DNA from: Arthrobacter sp. StoSoilA2
Lineage (GTDB): Bacteria > Actinomycetota > Actinomycetes > Actinomycetales > Micrococcaceae
Direction of reading: 5' to 3'
Assembly: GCF_019977195.1 (NCBI RefSeq)
Contig: NZ_AP024643.1
Span: 806,001-870,000, forward strand
DNA: 64,000 nucleotides
In this document: positions 16,605 through 23,984 of the stretch, one piece after another
Layout of the letters: the number at the start of each line of letters is the position of its first letter
How positions within the stretch are numbered: the first letter of the stretch is position 1
Position numbers and translations under genes: made by a program
The notes under the pieces: model-generated
What the model was told of the DNA's origin: nothing
Seen by the model: the letters and a program-made list of their open reading frames with translations, nothing else
Database searches by the model: none

Positions 16605-16635
16605 ACGCTAAGTCCTGACGCAACGTCAGGTGCAA
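16605..16635 (-). promoter_or_regulatory. MerR-type promoter/operator of the TipAS regulator
   Basis: On the minus strand a -35 box TTGCAC (16635-16630) and a -10 box TAGCGT (16610-16605) are separated by 19 bp, the overlong spacing typical of MerR-activated promoters. The spacer holds a perfect inverted repeat CCTGACG-TTG-CGTCAGG (16614-16630). The -10 box ends 7 bp before the ATG at 16597, implying a leaderless transcript. Confidence 0.75.
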
Positions 16636-16673
16636 GTGGGTGTGAAACCCGGAAGGCACATTTAACGCGAAAA

Positions 16674-16732
16674 CCGCCCCGCCTCCCGCCCGGGCGCATC
16701 AGTACTGCTGCGAACGGCGGAAAGCGGGGCGG
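16674..16732 (-). terminator. Hairpin downstream of the transglycosylase gene
   Basis: CCGCCCCGC at 16674-16682 pairs with GCGGGGCGG at 16724-16732 across a 41-nt loop. It lies between the transglycosylase stop and the MerR promoter. A U-tract is lacking, so termination is plausible but not certain. Confidence 0.45.
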
Positions 16733-16794
16733 CAATCGGGCCCTGCATGGTTTGAGCCCGCTGGGGTGGGCTCAAGCCTGCTTATTGAGTCGGC

Positions 16795-17607
16795 TTAGTA
16801 CCAGTTGTTGGCCAAGTGGAAGGCAAGGGCCGCCGAGGGGGAGCCGTAGCGTTCCTTGATGTAGTTCAGGCCCCACTTGATCTGGGTCTGGTAGTTGGTC
16901 AGCCAGTCATCGCCTGCGGTTGCCATCTTCGAAGCGGGCAATGACTGCACGATTCCGTAGGCACCACTGGAGGTGTTGGTCGCGGTGGTCCGCCAGTTGG
17001 ATTCCTTCTCCCACAGTGTGTTCAGGGCAGTCATTTCACCCGGACCCCAGCCGTAGTTGGCGAGGATGCTGGCGGCGTATGCCTTGGCAGCGGCGGGATC
17101 GTCCACGGCCTTGGGAGTGGCGGCTGCGGCTGCGGCTGCAGCAGCGGCGGCATCGGCAGCCTGCTTGGCGGCTGCATCAGCGGCAGCCTTTTCGGCGGCG
17201 GCCTGTGCGGCAGCTGCCTGGTCGGCGGCGGCTTTCTCGGCCGCAGCCTTTTCGGCGGCGGCTTGTGCCGCAGCTGCCTGGTCTGCAGCGGCCCTGTCTG
17301 CAGCGCCCTTCTTGGCAGCAGCATCCAAGGACGCTGAGATTTCAGCTGTTTTGTTGCTGGCCTGGGCGGTAGCCTGCGTCTCGGACGCCCGGCTCGTTTC
17401 GGGGAGATTGAATGCGGCGTTTGCGGCCTGGCCAAGCGATGCGACGCCCAATGCTGCGGCAACGACTCCTGCAACAACGGACATTCGTTGCCCGGTCTTG
17501 CCGCGGCGTGCAGCGTTCTTCAGAACGGTTTGCGACTTCGTCAGGGGAGCGTTGTGATCGTCACGGTGACGCGCGGAAGGGCGCGTCTGATCGTTGAATT
17601 CAGACAT
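16795..17607 (-). CDS. Secreted SLT-type lytic transglycosylase (Rpf-like role)
   Basis: 270 residues. A basic N-terminus leads to a membrane anchor or signal segment at 42-66 (MSVVAGVVAAALGVASLGQA). An Ala/Glu/Lys-rich spacer at 90-165 contains repeated AAEKAAADQAAAAQ units. The SLT domain from about 185 to 270 has catalytic Glu in LWEKESNWR and the motif SSGAYGIVQSLP, and ends in NNWY. It likely cleaves peptidoglycan glycan strands at the cell surface. A c-di-AMP riboswitch directly upstream puts it under wall-stress control, as for actinobacterial resuscitation factors. Confidence 0.85.
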   Translation of the reverse strand: MSEFNDQTRPSARHRDDHNAPLTKSQTVLKNAARRGKTGQRMSVVAGVVAAALGVASLGQAANAAFNLPETSRASETQATAQASNKTAEISASLDAAAKKGAADRAAADQAAAAQAAAEKAAAEKAAADQAAAAQAAAEKAAADAAAKQAADAAAAAAAAAAATPKAVDDPAAAKAYAASILANYGWGPGEMTALNTLWEKESNWRTTATNTSSGAYGIVQSLPASKMATAGDDWLTNYQTQIKWGLNYIKERYGSPSAALAFHLANNWY

Positions 17608-17623
17608 GTGTGATTACCTCTCA

Positions 17624-17786
17624 GCGCCTGCGGAGTTAGCTGTCGGGTTCGGATGAGGTCATCCGGCCGCGCGCGTAGCTGCGGCTTCACCCCAAGGGCA
17701 AGGAAAGTACTGTGCCCGGAGACTCTGGGTCCCCCGTCTCTGCCTCGAATGAGAACGGAACTCCGGGAAGTGGCAGAGCTCGGCGC
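17624..17786 (-). ncRNA. c-di-AMP riboswitch (ydaO-yuaA class)
   Basis: Read on the minus strand, the leader has the class's conserved blocks. GGGGGACCCA follows a CTCTGCC/GGCAGAG stem. TTGGGGTGAAGCCGC comes next, and near the 3' end CCGAACCCGACAGCTAAC followed by CGCAGGCG. The closing stem GCGCC (17786-17782) pairs with GGCGC (17628-17624). The aptamer ends about 17 nt before the ATG of the transglycosylase, so it probably controls expression of that enzyme. In this class c-di-AMP usually switches expression off. Confidence 0.88.
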
Positions 17787-17904
17787 ATCCCGGGTGTGGG
17801 CCAGTTAGGGGCGACCCACCCTTTCGAAGGTACAGGAGGTTTCGGCTTAAGTCACATTTGGGTAACAGAGATCACGTTCACGGCGAGTCATGTTGCCTGA
17901 TTCG

Positions 17905-19398
17905 TTATATGCGTTCGTTCAAAGCTGCGGGGAGTCGGAGAGTGAACTCCGTGCGTCCCGGCTGGGACGTTACTTCCACACTGCCGCCATGCGCCTGGAC
18001 GATGGATTCGACGATTGACAAGCCCAATCCGGAGGTCCCTTCCGACCCCGATCTCGCCGCGTCAGCCCGGGCAAAACGCGAGAAGATTCGCCCCTGGAAA
18101 GCAGTCGGAATACCAGGCCCGTTGTCCGTGACGGTGACCACCGCGCTACCGTCGGCGGAAAGCATGACGCCTGCGACCACCGTGGTACCTGGATCGGTGT
18201 GCTTGCGGGCGTTGGACAGCAGATTGGCCAGCACCTGATGCAGCTGGGTTGCGTCCCCGCGCACCGTAATGGGCTCGTCAGGGAGTTGTAGCTTCCAGAT
18301 GTGGTCCGGTGCCATCACCTTTTCGTCGCTGACTGTCTCGATCACCAGCTGCGTCAGGTCCACATCCGTGACCTTCAACGGCTGGCCTTCATCCAGGCGC
18401 GCCAACAACAACAGGTCCTCCACAAGCGTGGTCATCCGTTCCGACTGGCTCTGGACCCGCGCCAGCGACTTCCTGCCGTCCTCCGTGAAGTTCTCCGTCA
18501 TACGAAGCAGCTCGGTGTATCCACGGATGGCGGTCAGCGGTGTCCGAAGTTCGTGGGAGGCATCGGCAACGAACTGCCGGACCTTGGTTTCGCTCTCCTG
18601 ACGGGCTTCCAGGGCCCTGGAAACGTTGTTGAGCATTTGGTTCAAAGCGTGGCCCACGCTGCCAACTTCAGTTCCAGGATGAGCGGCCGACGGCGGTACG
18701 CGCACCGCGAGTGCCACCTCACCGGCGTCGAGGGGAAGGCGCGATACTTTCGTTGCAACCTCCGAGAGTTGCTCCAGTGGCCGCATGGTCCGGCGGATGA
18801 TGACGGTGCCGGCGAGGCCGATCAGCACCAGGCCGCCAAGTGAAACAAACACCATGGTCCATACCAGCGAGGCCTCGGCATTTTGCTTGTCAGCCAACGG
18901 CAGGCCTGTCGCAATCACATCGCCGTAGTTGGTCTCAACTGCCACCAGCCGATAGTCGCCGTTGGACAATGAACGGTCTACGGGCCGGTTGTCGCGGGGG
19001 AGCGATAGCAGGATCTGCTTGTCTTCTGCCGAGAGTGCGACGCGGCGACCGTTTGCGTTGAGGAAGCCCGAGTTGATGACCGTGGAACCATCGATCCTCG
19101 CGTTAAGTGTCCCGGCGCCTTGGCCACGGGCCTCCAGCGGATCCGGCCGACCGCTGGAGGGAAAGTTCGACGGCGGCCTGCCGAAGTCATTCGCGCGGCC
19201 TGATGCCTGCTCCAACTGCTTGTCGAGCTGTTTGTTGAAGTACATGTCCATGGAGGCGTAACTAACCACTCCAACTGCACCGCAAATCGCCACCAGCAAT
19301 GCCATCGCCACCAGGACCAACCGCGTGCGCAGATGCCAGGTGGAGGGATTGAGCCAGTTCCGCTGGGTCTTGCGGGCTACTCCGGAAGAGGTGGACAA
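17905..19398 (-). CDS. Membrane sensor histidine kinase (TcrY/TrcS-like)
   Basis: 497 residues with TM helix 1 at ~27-48, an extracytoplasmic sensor at ~50-175 and TM helix 2 at ~178-201. HAMP follows at ~202-262, then HisKA with phospho-His282 in VADASHELRTPLTAIRGYTELL. The HATPase domain has NLLSNARKHT (N box), VTDNGPGIP (G1) and GTSGLGLSIV (G2). It lies 3 bp downstream of its response regulator gene and is surely its partner. The signal sensed is unknown; the architecture is like mycobacterial TcrY/TrcS. Confidence 0.92.
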   Translation of the reverse strand: MSTSSGVARKTQRNWLNPSTWHLRTRLVLVAMALLVAICGAVGVVSYASMDMYFNKQLDKQLEQASGRANDFGRPPSNFPSSGRPDPLEARGQGAGTLNARIDGSTVINSGFLNANGRRVALSAEDKQILLSLPRDNRPVDRSLSNGDYRLVAVETNYGDVIATGLPLADKQNAEASLVWTMVFVSLGGLVLIGLAGTVIIRRTMRPLEQLSEVATKVSRLPLDAGEVALAVRVPPSAAHPGTEVGSVGHALNQMLNNVSRALEARQESETKVRQFVADASHELRTPLTAIRGYTELLRMTENFTEDGRKSLARVQSQSERMTTLVEDLLLLARLDEGQPLKVTDVDLTQLVIETVSDEKVMAPDHIWKLQLPDEPITVRGDATQLHQVLANLLSNARKHTDPGTTVVAGVMLSADGSAVVTVTDNGPGIPTAFQGRIFSRFARADAARSGSEGTSGLGLSIVESIVQAHGGSVEVTSQPGRTEFTLRLPAALNERI

Positions 19399-19401
19399 GA
19401 T

Positions 19402-20142
19402 TCAGTCCGCAGGCTTGATGACGTAGCCAGCGCCACGGATGGTGTGGATCATTGGCGGGTGGTTGGCTTCGATTTTCTTGCGCAGGTAGGAAATGTACAG
19501 TTCCACGATGTTGGCCTGCCCGCCGAAGTCATAGTCCCAGACGCGGTCAAGGATCTGTGACTTGCTGACCACCCGCTTGGGGTTCTCCATGAGATAACGA
19601 AGAAGCTCAAACTGCGTTGCCGTGAGCTGGATGTCCTCGCCGGCGCGCGAAACCTCCCGTGTGTCCACGTTGAGGGTGAGATCACCCACTACCAGTTCCG
19701 CGGTATCCATGGCCGCAACGCCCGAGCGTTGTACGAGACGGTGCAGGCGCAGGAGAACCTCCTCCATGCTGAAGGGCTTGGTGACGTAGTCGTCCCCGCC
19801 GGCGGCCAGGCCAACGATGCGGTCCTGGACAGCGTCCTTGGCCGTGAGGAACAGTGCGGGCACTTCCGGCGCGAAGGCGCGGATCCGGTTGAGGACCTCG
19901 ACGCCGTCGAATCCTGGAAGCATCACGTCCAGCACCAGCACGTCGGGGCGGAAGTCCTTGGCAAGCTTCACAGCTTCCGGTCCATCGGCTGCCACCGCTA
20001 CGGACCAGCCTGCCATGCGAAGGCCCATGCTCATGAGCTCAGCGAGACTCGGTTCGTCGTCCACCACCAAGGCTCGGATGGGGGAGCCGTCCGGGTGGGA
20101 AAGCTGGGGAAGGTTGTTCGTCATGGAGTGCGGGGATGCCAT
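19402..20142 (-). CDS. OmpR-family response regulator
   Basis: 246 residues from the ATG at 20142, which has GGAGAG upstream. The receiver domain has acidic pocket VVDDE, phospho-acceptor Asp72 (VLVLDVMLPG), switch Thr in LTAKD and Lys in VTKPF. The C-terminal winged helix (LTATQFELLRYLMENPKRVVSK through YISYLRKKIE) ends with TIRGAGYVI. It forms an operon with the histidine kinase that follows. Likely an actinobacterial TrcR/TcrX-type regulator; its targets are unknown. Confidence 0.92.
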   Translation of the reverse strand: MASPHSMTNNLPQLSHPDGSPIRALVVDDEPSLAELMSMGLRMAGWSVAVAADGPEAVKLAKDFRPDVLVLDVMLPGFDGVEVLNRIRAFAPEVPALFLTAKDAVQDRIVGLAAGGDDYVTKPFSMEEVLLRLHRLVQRSGVAAMDTAELVVGDLTLNVDTREVSRAGEDIQLTATQFELLRYLMENPKRVVSKSQILDRVWDYDFGGQANIVELYISYLRKKIEANHPPMIHTIRGAGYVIKPAD

Positions 20143-20808
20143 GTGACAACTCTCCATTCTGCTGGTTTGTCGAAGCTTTGCCGGTCCTGTGAGGATGCTG
20201 TGAGGTCAACACTAGCCACGTGGGAGTTCAATGGCAGGCGTTGCGGGAGTGCTGCAGTGAATACTCGCCTTCTACGGCTTGTAGCAGATTTTGAGGGAAA
20301 AATTCGAGCTTGGAGCAGGTTGCGATTGGACAGCAAGTGTTTCAGATCTTGAGATTCCGTCCTTTTGCCCCTCATGGGAATCAGGGAGGTCATCATGCAC
20401 TATCTGCCGAAGAAAATTCACGATAAGCCGAATATTTCTCATCGAGACCGAATGAAATGACGTTCATTTTCGGTGGGGGAAGAATTGTGATCTGCGGCAC
20501 AATAGACCCTCTTGTCTCAAAATGTGGACGGTTTCACGCTTTGTTACTTGCGTGTTGCCATTGTTACGTTGCACACTTCCAATGTGAACAAGAACTCAAC
20601 AGCACCTGCAGCCGCAGCAATCTGGTCCAGCACACCCGCTGGCGACGAGACCCGCTGTTGTCGAATGCAAGCCTAACTTTCCACCCCGAAGAAGTTTCAG
20701 GCATTCGCCCCCTAGCCCAGCGTTGGGCGCCCTTCCCCAAACTCATTGCGGGGACAACCAGCATTCGAAGCCGCGATGACGGCTATTCACTTTTGAGGTA
20801 ATCACTCC
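20143..20808. other. Long intergenic region upstream of the winged-helix gene
   Basis: 666 bp between the divergent response-regulator and winged-helix genes. It is noticeably AT-richer than its surroundings. Apart from one very short frame with a strong ribosome-binding site (20395-20460), no coding region or structured RNA is recognisable. Promoters for both flanking genes must lie here. Confidence 0.5.
20395..20460 (+). CDS. Possible 21-residue small protein
   Basis: ATG at 20395 is preceded at ideal spacing by AGGGAGG (20383-20389), among the best Shine-Dalgarno matches in the window. The frame ends at TGA 20458-20460. The product, starting MHYLPKKIHDKP, is basic and His-rich and not hydrophobic. 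It could be a leader peptide or a small protein, but length and isolation make chance possible. Confidence 0.3.
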   Translation: MHYLPKKIHDKPNISHRDRMK

Positions 20809-21675
20809 ATGTCAGTTGCATCCGGTTACGTCCACATCTCCGTCCGAAACGCCAACAAGGCCGCTTCCAACGCAGGCCTCCGCCCCGGCTTCGGCAACCG
20901 CCCCGGCTACGCCCCCGCCACCCAAGGCAACGGCCAGCAGGCTCCCGGCTACGTGCCCCAGGGCTACAACCCCAACTCCTACGGCCAGTTGCGGGCAGTT
21001 CCCACCAATGAGCCAGCACCCATGACGGCGCCTACTCCCGTCATTGCGCAGTCTGACCGCCTCCGTCCCGTTGCCAACGACAACGTGGCCCGCGGCTTCG
21101 TGCTCTACATGGGCATTGACGAAGAAACTGCAGCAGCGGCTGGCACCTCCATTGCCAAGCTCGCCCAGGAAATCCGGGCCTACGCCCAGTCCCTGGTCAC
21201 CGGCGCTGAGAGCTACGCTGCAGTCGCCGTCGCACCCGCCGGGGCACCCGGCTCCGCGCTCGACGTCGTACGTTCCACCTTCGGTGACCCCACGGTCGCC
21301 GCCCGCCAGCGCACCGAGGCTTCACGCCCGGCACCGCAGCAGGAAGCCCGCCCCTCCGGCGTGTTGATCGACCTCGCCCGCCGCGAAGTCCACCTCGACG
21401 GTGAGTCGCTGAACCTGACGTTCAAGGAATTTGAGCTCCTCAACTACCTCGTCGAAAACGGCACCCGCACGGTTGGCCGCGACGAACTGCTTGAGGGCCT
21501 GTGGCGCAACGCCGAAGAAGTGCCCAACGAGCGCACCATCGACGTCCACATCCGCCGCCTCCGCTCCAAGCTGGGCCGCCTCGCCAACACCGTACGCACC
21601 GTGCGTGGCCAGGGCTACCGCTTCTACGAGCACCCTGAGGTCATCGTCTGGGCCGCTCCGGAATACTCGATCTAG
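20809..21675 (+). CDS. Winged-helix DNA-binding protein without receiver domain
   Basis: 288 residues. The N-terminal ~90 residues are a low-complexity Gly/Pro/Asn/Gln/Tyr-rich region (PGYAPATQGNGQQAPGYV). The middle (~95-145) is a small alpha/beta domain around GFVLYMGIDEETAAAAGTS. The C-terminal OmpR/PhoB-type winged helix spans ~180-275 (LDGESLNLTFKEFELLNYLV to TVRGQGYRFYEH). No phospho-acceptor receiver is present, so it must respond to something other than a kinase, or be constitutive. This arrangement appears typical of Arthrobacter; its role is unknown. Confidence 0.8.
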   Translation: MSVASGYVHISVRNANKAASNAGLRPGFGNRPGYAPATQGNGQQAPGYVPQGYNPNSYGQLRAVPTNEPAPMTAPTPVIAQSDRLRPVANDNVARGFVLYMGIDEETAAAAGTSIAKLAQEIRAYAQSLVTGAESYAAVAVAPAGAPGSALDVVRSTFGDPTVAARQRTEASRPAPQQEARPSGVLIDLARREVHLDGESLNLTFKEFELLNYLVENGTRTVGRDELLEGLWRNAEEVPNERTIDVHIRRLRSKLGRLANTVRTVRGQGYRFYEHPEVIVWAAPEYSI

Positions 21676-21686
21676 CTATTGCTTCC

Positions 21687-21724
21687 GCGAAAGCGCCTGT
21701 CCTGTAAAGGGCGGGCGCTTTCGC
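21687..21724 (+). terminator. Terminator of the winged-helix gene
   Basis: GCGAAAGCGCC (21687-21697) pairs perfectly with GGCGCTTTCGC (21714-21724) across a 16-nt loop, 12 bp after the stop codon. Confidence 0.7.
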
Positions 21725-21793
21725 TTTCGCGGGACGATCCCTCGGCGCCTGCTCGTACCTCACGCAACAACGGCGCTTTCGGGATGCCCCGCT

Positions 21794-21824
21794 GCGCTGC
21801 AGCGCCCCCGCTGCGCTGCAGCGC
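21794..21824. repeat. Two tandem palindromes GCGCTGCAGCGC
   Basis: The 12-bp perfect palindrome occurs at 21794-21805 and again at 21813-21824, as part of a 19-bp tandem duplication. It lies between the winged-helix terminator and sixA. It may be a protein-binding site or simple slippage. Confidence 0.5.
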
Positions 21825-21897
21825 CCTCTCTTCGGTTGGACGCTTTCGAGCTTTCGGGGCCAGTGAGCATGTGCCTTCGCGGCGCTAAGGTTGTGGA

Positions 21898-22422
21898 ATG
21901 AGTGACCATCACATCAGGCGCCTTGTGATCATGCGCCACGCCAAAGCGGATTGGCCCATGGGGGTCCCGGACCATGAACGTCCCCTCGAGGAACGCGGAC
22001 ACCGTGAAGCTCCGCTGGCTGGGCGATGGTTGCTCAAGCATGGGGTAGTTCCAGACTTCATTCTGTGCTCGTCTGCGCTGAGGACCCGCCAAACCTGCAC
22101 GTGGGTGTGCGATGAGTTGGGGGACAAAGCCCCGACGCCCAAGCTCGAGGACGGCTTGTACGCTGCCTCGGCAAACCGGATGTTGACCGTGATCAACCAT
22201 GTCCCGGACACTGTCACCACCTTGATGGTGATCTCGCACATGCCCGGTGTCCAGGACCTGGCCATGCATCTTGCTTCGCGCGACTCGGACCATGATGCCT
22301 ACATGGATGCCGCCACACGGTTCCCAACCAGTGCTTTGACGGTGATGGAGACTGAGAAGCCATGGGCGGAGCTGGATGGGCAGGACGCTCGTCTGACGCA
22401 CTTCAAGGTGCCGCGGCGCTGA
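21898..22422 (+). CDS. sixA: SixA-type phosphohistidine phosphatase
   Basis: 174 residues of the histidine phosphatase superfamily, short SixA form. The catalytic motif is VIMRHAKAD near residue 12, with RTRQT near 62 and the second His in VISHMPGVQ near 110. SixA removes phosphate from protein histidines, for example on phosphorelay or PTS proteins. It is monocistronic; AAGG precedes the ATG. It is convergent with the GntR gene. Confidence 0.85.
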   Translation: MSDHHIRRLVIMRHAKADWPMGVPDHERPLEERGHREAPLAGRWLLKHGVVPDFILCSSALRTRQTCTWVCDELGDKAPTPKLEDGLYAASANRMLTVINHVPDTVTTLMVISHMPGVQDLAMHLASRDSDHDAYMDAATRFPTSALTVMETEKPWAELDGQDARLTHFKVPRR

Positions 22423-22428
22423 CTTTCC

Positions 22429-22453
22429 CGCCGGGCTGTGTGATCCCCCGGCG
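22429..22453. terminator. Bidirectional hairpin between sixA and the GntR gene
   Basis: CGCCGGG (22429-22435) and CCCGGCG (22447-22453) form a perfect 7-bp stem with an 11-nt loop in the gap between two convergent genes. There is no U-tract. Confidence 0.5.
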
Positions 22454-22456
22454 TCC

Positions 22457-23116
22457 TTAGGCCGCCAGATCCGCCACCTTTTGGGCGTCACTTATGTGGG
22501 CTTCCGAAAGTGAGCGGGCAGACGCTACGTCTCCGTCTGCAATTGCCCGGGCAATTTCTACGTGTTGTTCGGCGGCCTTGTGCGCCCAGTCATCCTTGCC
22601 GAGATTCGCTGCTGTAGAAACCGCAAGCCTGGCTATGGCCCGGCGATGCGCATCGGCCAGGAATTCGTTACCACTGGCTTCGACGATCAGGTCGTGGAAC
22701 TGCCTGTTGATTCGCGTTGACTCCCGTACGTCACCGCTTTCAATGGCTTTCGCGAACCCCGTTGCTGCGTCGTTCAGCCGCGCGAACCAGGCAGGAGCGA
22801 TCTGTCCATCGCGGGCCCGCGCGGCTGTCAGTTCGGCTGCGAATCCTTCAAGATTGCGTCGCAGATCAAACAGGCGGCGTTTGGCGTCGTGGTCCAAACC
22901 TGCAACTACTACGCCGCGAGCTGCGGGCGTGAGCAGGCCTTCGGCAAGCATGCGGCTCAGCGCTTCCCTTACGGGTGTGCGGCTGACTCCCAATTCCTCT
23001 GCTATCGATGCCTCCGGAAGGCGGTCCCCGGCGGTGTAGGTGCCGTCGAGAAATCTGGCCCACAGGACGTCGTAGGTTGAGCGTGCTGATCCTGTTCCTG
23101 CCGCGTCTGAACTCAT
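22457..23116 (-). CDS. GntR-family regulator with FCD effector domain
   Basis: 219 residues. The GntR winged helix at 10-75 contains LPEASIAEELGVSRTPVREALSRMLAEGLL. The FCD all-helical domain follows, with metal-type positions in RQFHDLI, EQHVEI and SEAHISD. FCD regulators sense carboxylates and usually repress the adjacent catabolic operon. It is divergent from a five-gene catabolic operon; the 79-bp gap contains a perfect 14-bp palindrome. Confidence 0.88.
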   Translation of the reverse strand: MSSDAAGTGSARSTYDVLWARFLDGTYTAGDRLPEASIAEELGVSRTPVREALSRMLAEGLLTPAARGVVVAGLDHDAKRRLFDLRRNLEGFAAELTAARARDGQIAPAWFARLNDAATGFAKAIESGDVRESTRINRQFHDLIVEASGNEFLADAHRRAIARLAVSTAANLGKDDWAHKAAEQHVEIARAIADGDVASARSLSEAHISDAQKVADLAA

Positions 23117-23156
23117 GACCTAAGTATACAAGGCATGCGAAAACAGCTATTGCATT

Positions 23157-23170
23157 CATTGCATGCAATG
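23157..23170. promoter_or_regulatory. Candidate GntR operator CATTGCATGCAATG
   Basis: A perfect 14-bp palindrome lies in the gap between the divergent GntR regulator and tauE-like gene. A nearby partial site, TTGCATTCATTG, overlaps its left side, and GTATAC occurs at 23124-23129. Position and symmetry suit FCD-GntR binding. Confidence 0.5.
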
Positions 23171-23195
23171 CGTACGCTGAGTGTGGGAGGTGGTC

Positions 23196-23984
23196 ATGGA
23201 CATTGGGTCTGTAGCCCTTATGGCTTTGGCCGGCACAGCTGCCGGCGCAATAAACGCGGTTGCAGGTGGCGGGTCGCTGGTGACCTTTCCAACCCTGCTC
23301 GCGCTGGGCTACCCGCCCGTCGCGGCCAACGTCATCAACACGGTGGCAGCCTTCCCGGGTTATGTGGGTGGCGTTTGGGGCTATCGCAGGGAACTCAAAG
23401 GACAGGCCCGCAGGGTCGCGATCCTGGGAACCACCACCGTGGTTGGTGCCACAGTGGGATCAGCGCTCCTGCTGGTGGGACCGGAATCAACATTTGTTGC
23501 TGTGGTTCCGTGGCTGGTGCTTGCATCGACCCTGCTGCTGGCAGCGCAGCCCGTCTTGACCAGATGGGCAGTGGCACGCGTGGGTGGGGTTCAGAATTCA
23601 AGCGTGAGAGCTGAACGACTGCATGCCAGCAGTCTCGGTCAGTTGGGTGTGGCTACCTATGGTGGCTACTTCAACGCCGGACTGGGCATCATGATGCTCG
23701 GTGTTTTGGGCATTACCCTCGATGAGCGGCTTCCCCGGCTCAACGCACTCAAGAGTGTGCTGTCCGCCGTCGCGAGCGCTGTCTCCCTTGTCTTCTTCGG
23801 TATCTTCGCGACTGTCGCATGGCCCGCGGCATTTGTGATGGCCGCCGCTGGACTGCTCGGAGGATGGATCGGTGCCGTTCTGGGCCGACGCATTCCGGAT
23901 GTCCTGCTGCGGCGTTGCGTAGTCATTTTTGGCCTTGTCATTTTCGTCGTTCTTTGGATGGATCATGCTTCCTCAACGCACTAG
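23196..23984 (+). CDS. TauE/SafE (TSUP) family membrane transporter
   Basis: 262 residues with about eight helices. The family's inverted-repeat motif GxxxGxINAVAGGGSLVTFPTLLALGYPPVAANVINT appears in the first half, and GGYFNAGLGIMMLGVLGI in the second. Members move sulfite, sulfonates or small organic acids. As first gene of a catabolic operon it may import the substrate or export a product. ATG 23196 with GGGAGG upstream was chosen. Its end overlaps the next gene by 20 bp, indicating coupling. Confidence 0.85.
   Translation: MDIGSVALMALAGTAAGAINAVAGGGSLVTFPTLLALGYPPVAANVINTVAAFPGYVGGVWGYRRELKGQARRVAILGTTTVVGATVGSALLLVGPESTFVAVVPWLVLASTLLLAAQPVLTRWAVARVGGVQNSSVRAERLHASSLGQLGVATYGGYFNAGLGIMMLGVLGITLDERLPRLNALKSVLSAVASAVSLVFFGIFATVAWPAAFVMAAAGLLGGWIGAVLGRRIPDVLLRRCVVIFGLVIFVVLWMDHASSTH

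Noticed and set aside
17057..17557. Ala-rich frame antisense to the transglycosylase
   Set aside because: Its composition is the complement of the Ala/Glu/Lys linker; the minus-strand gene has a catalytic domain and a riboswitch.
21794..21824. Start of a CRISPR-like array
   Set aside because: Only two short units without spacers of normal size and no cas genes; no CRISPR array was found anywhere in the window.
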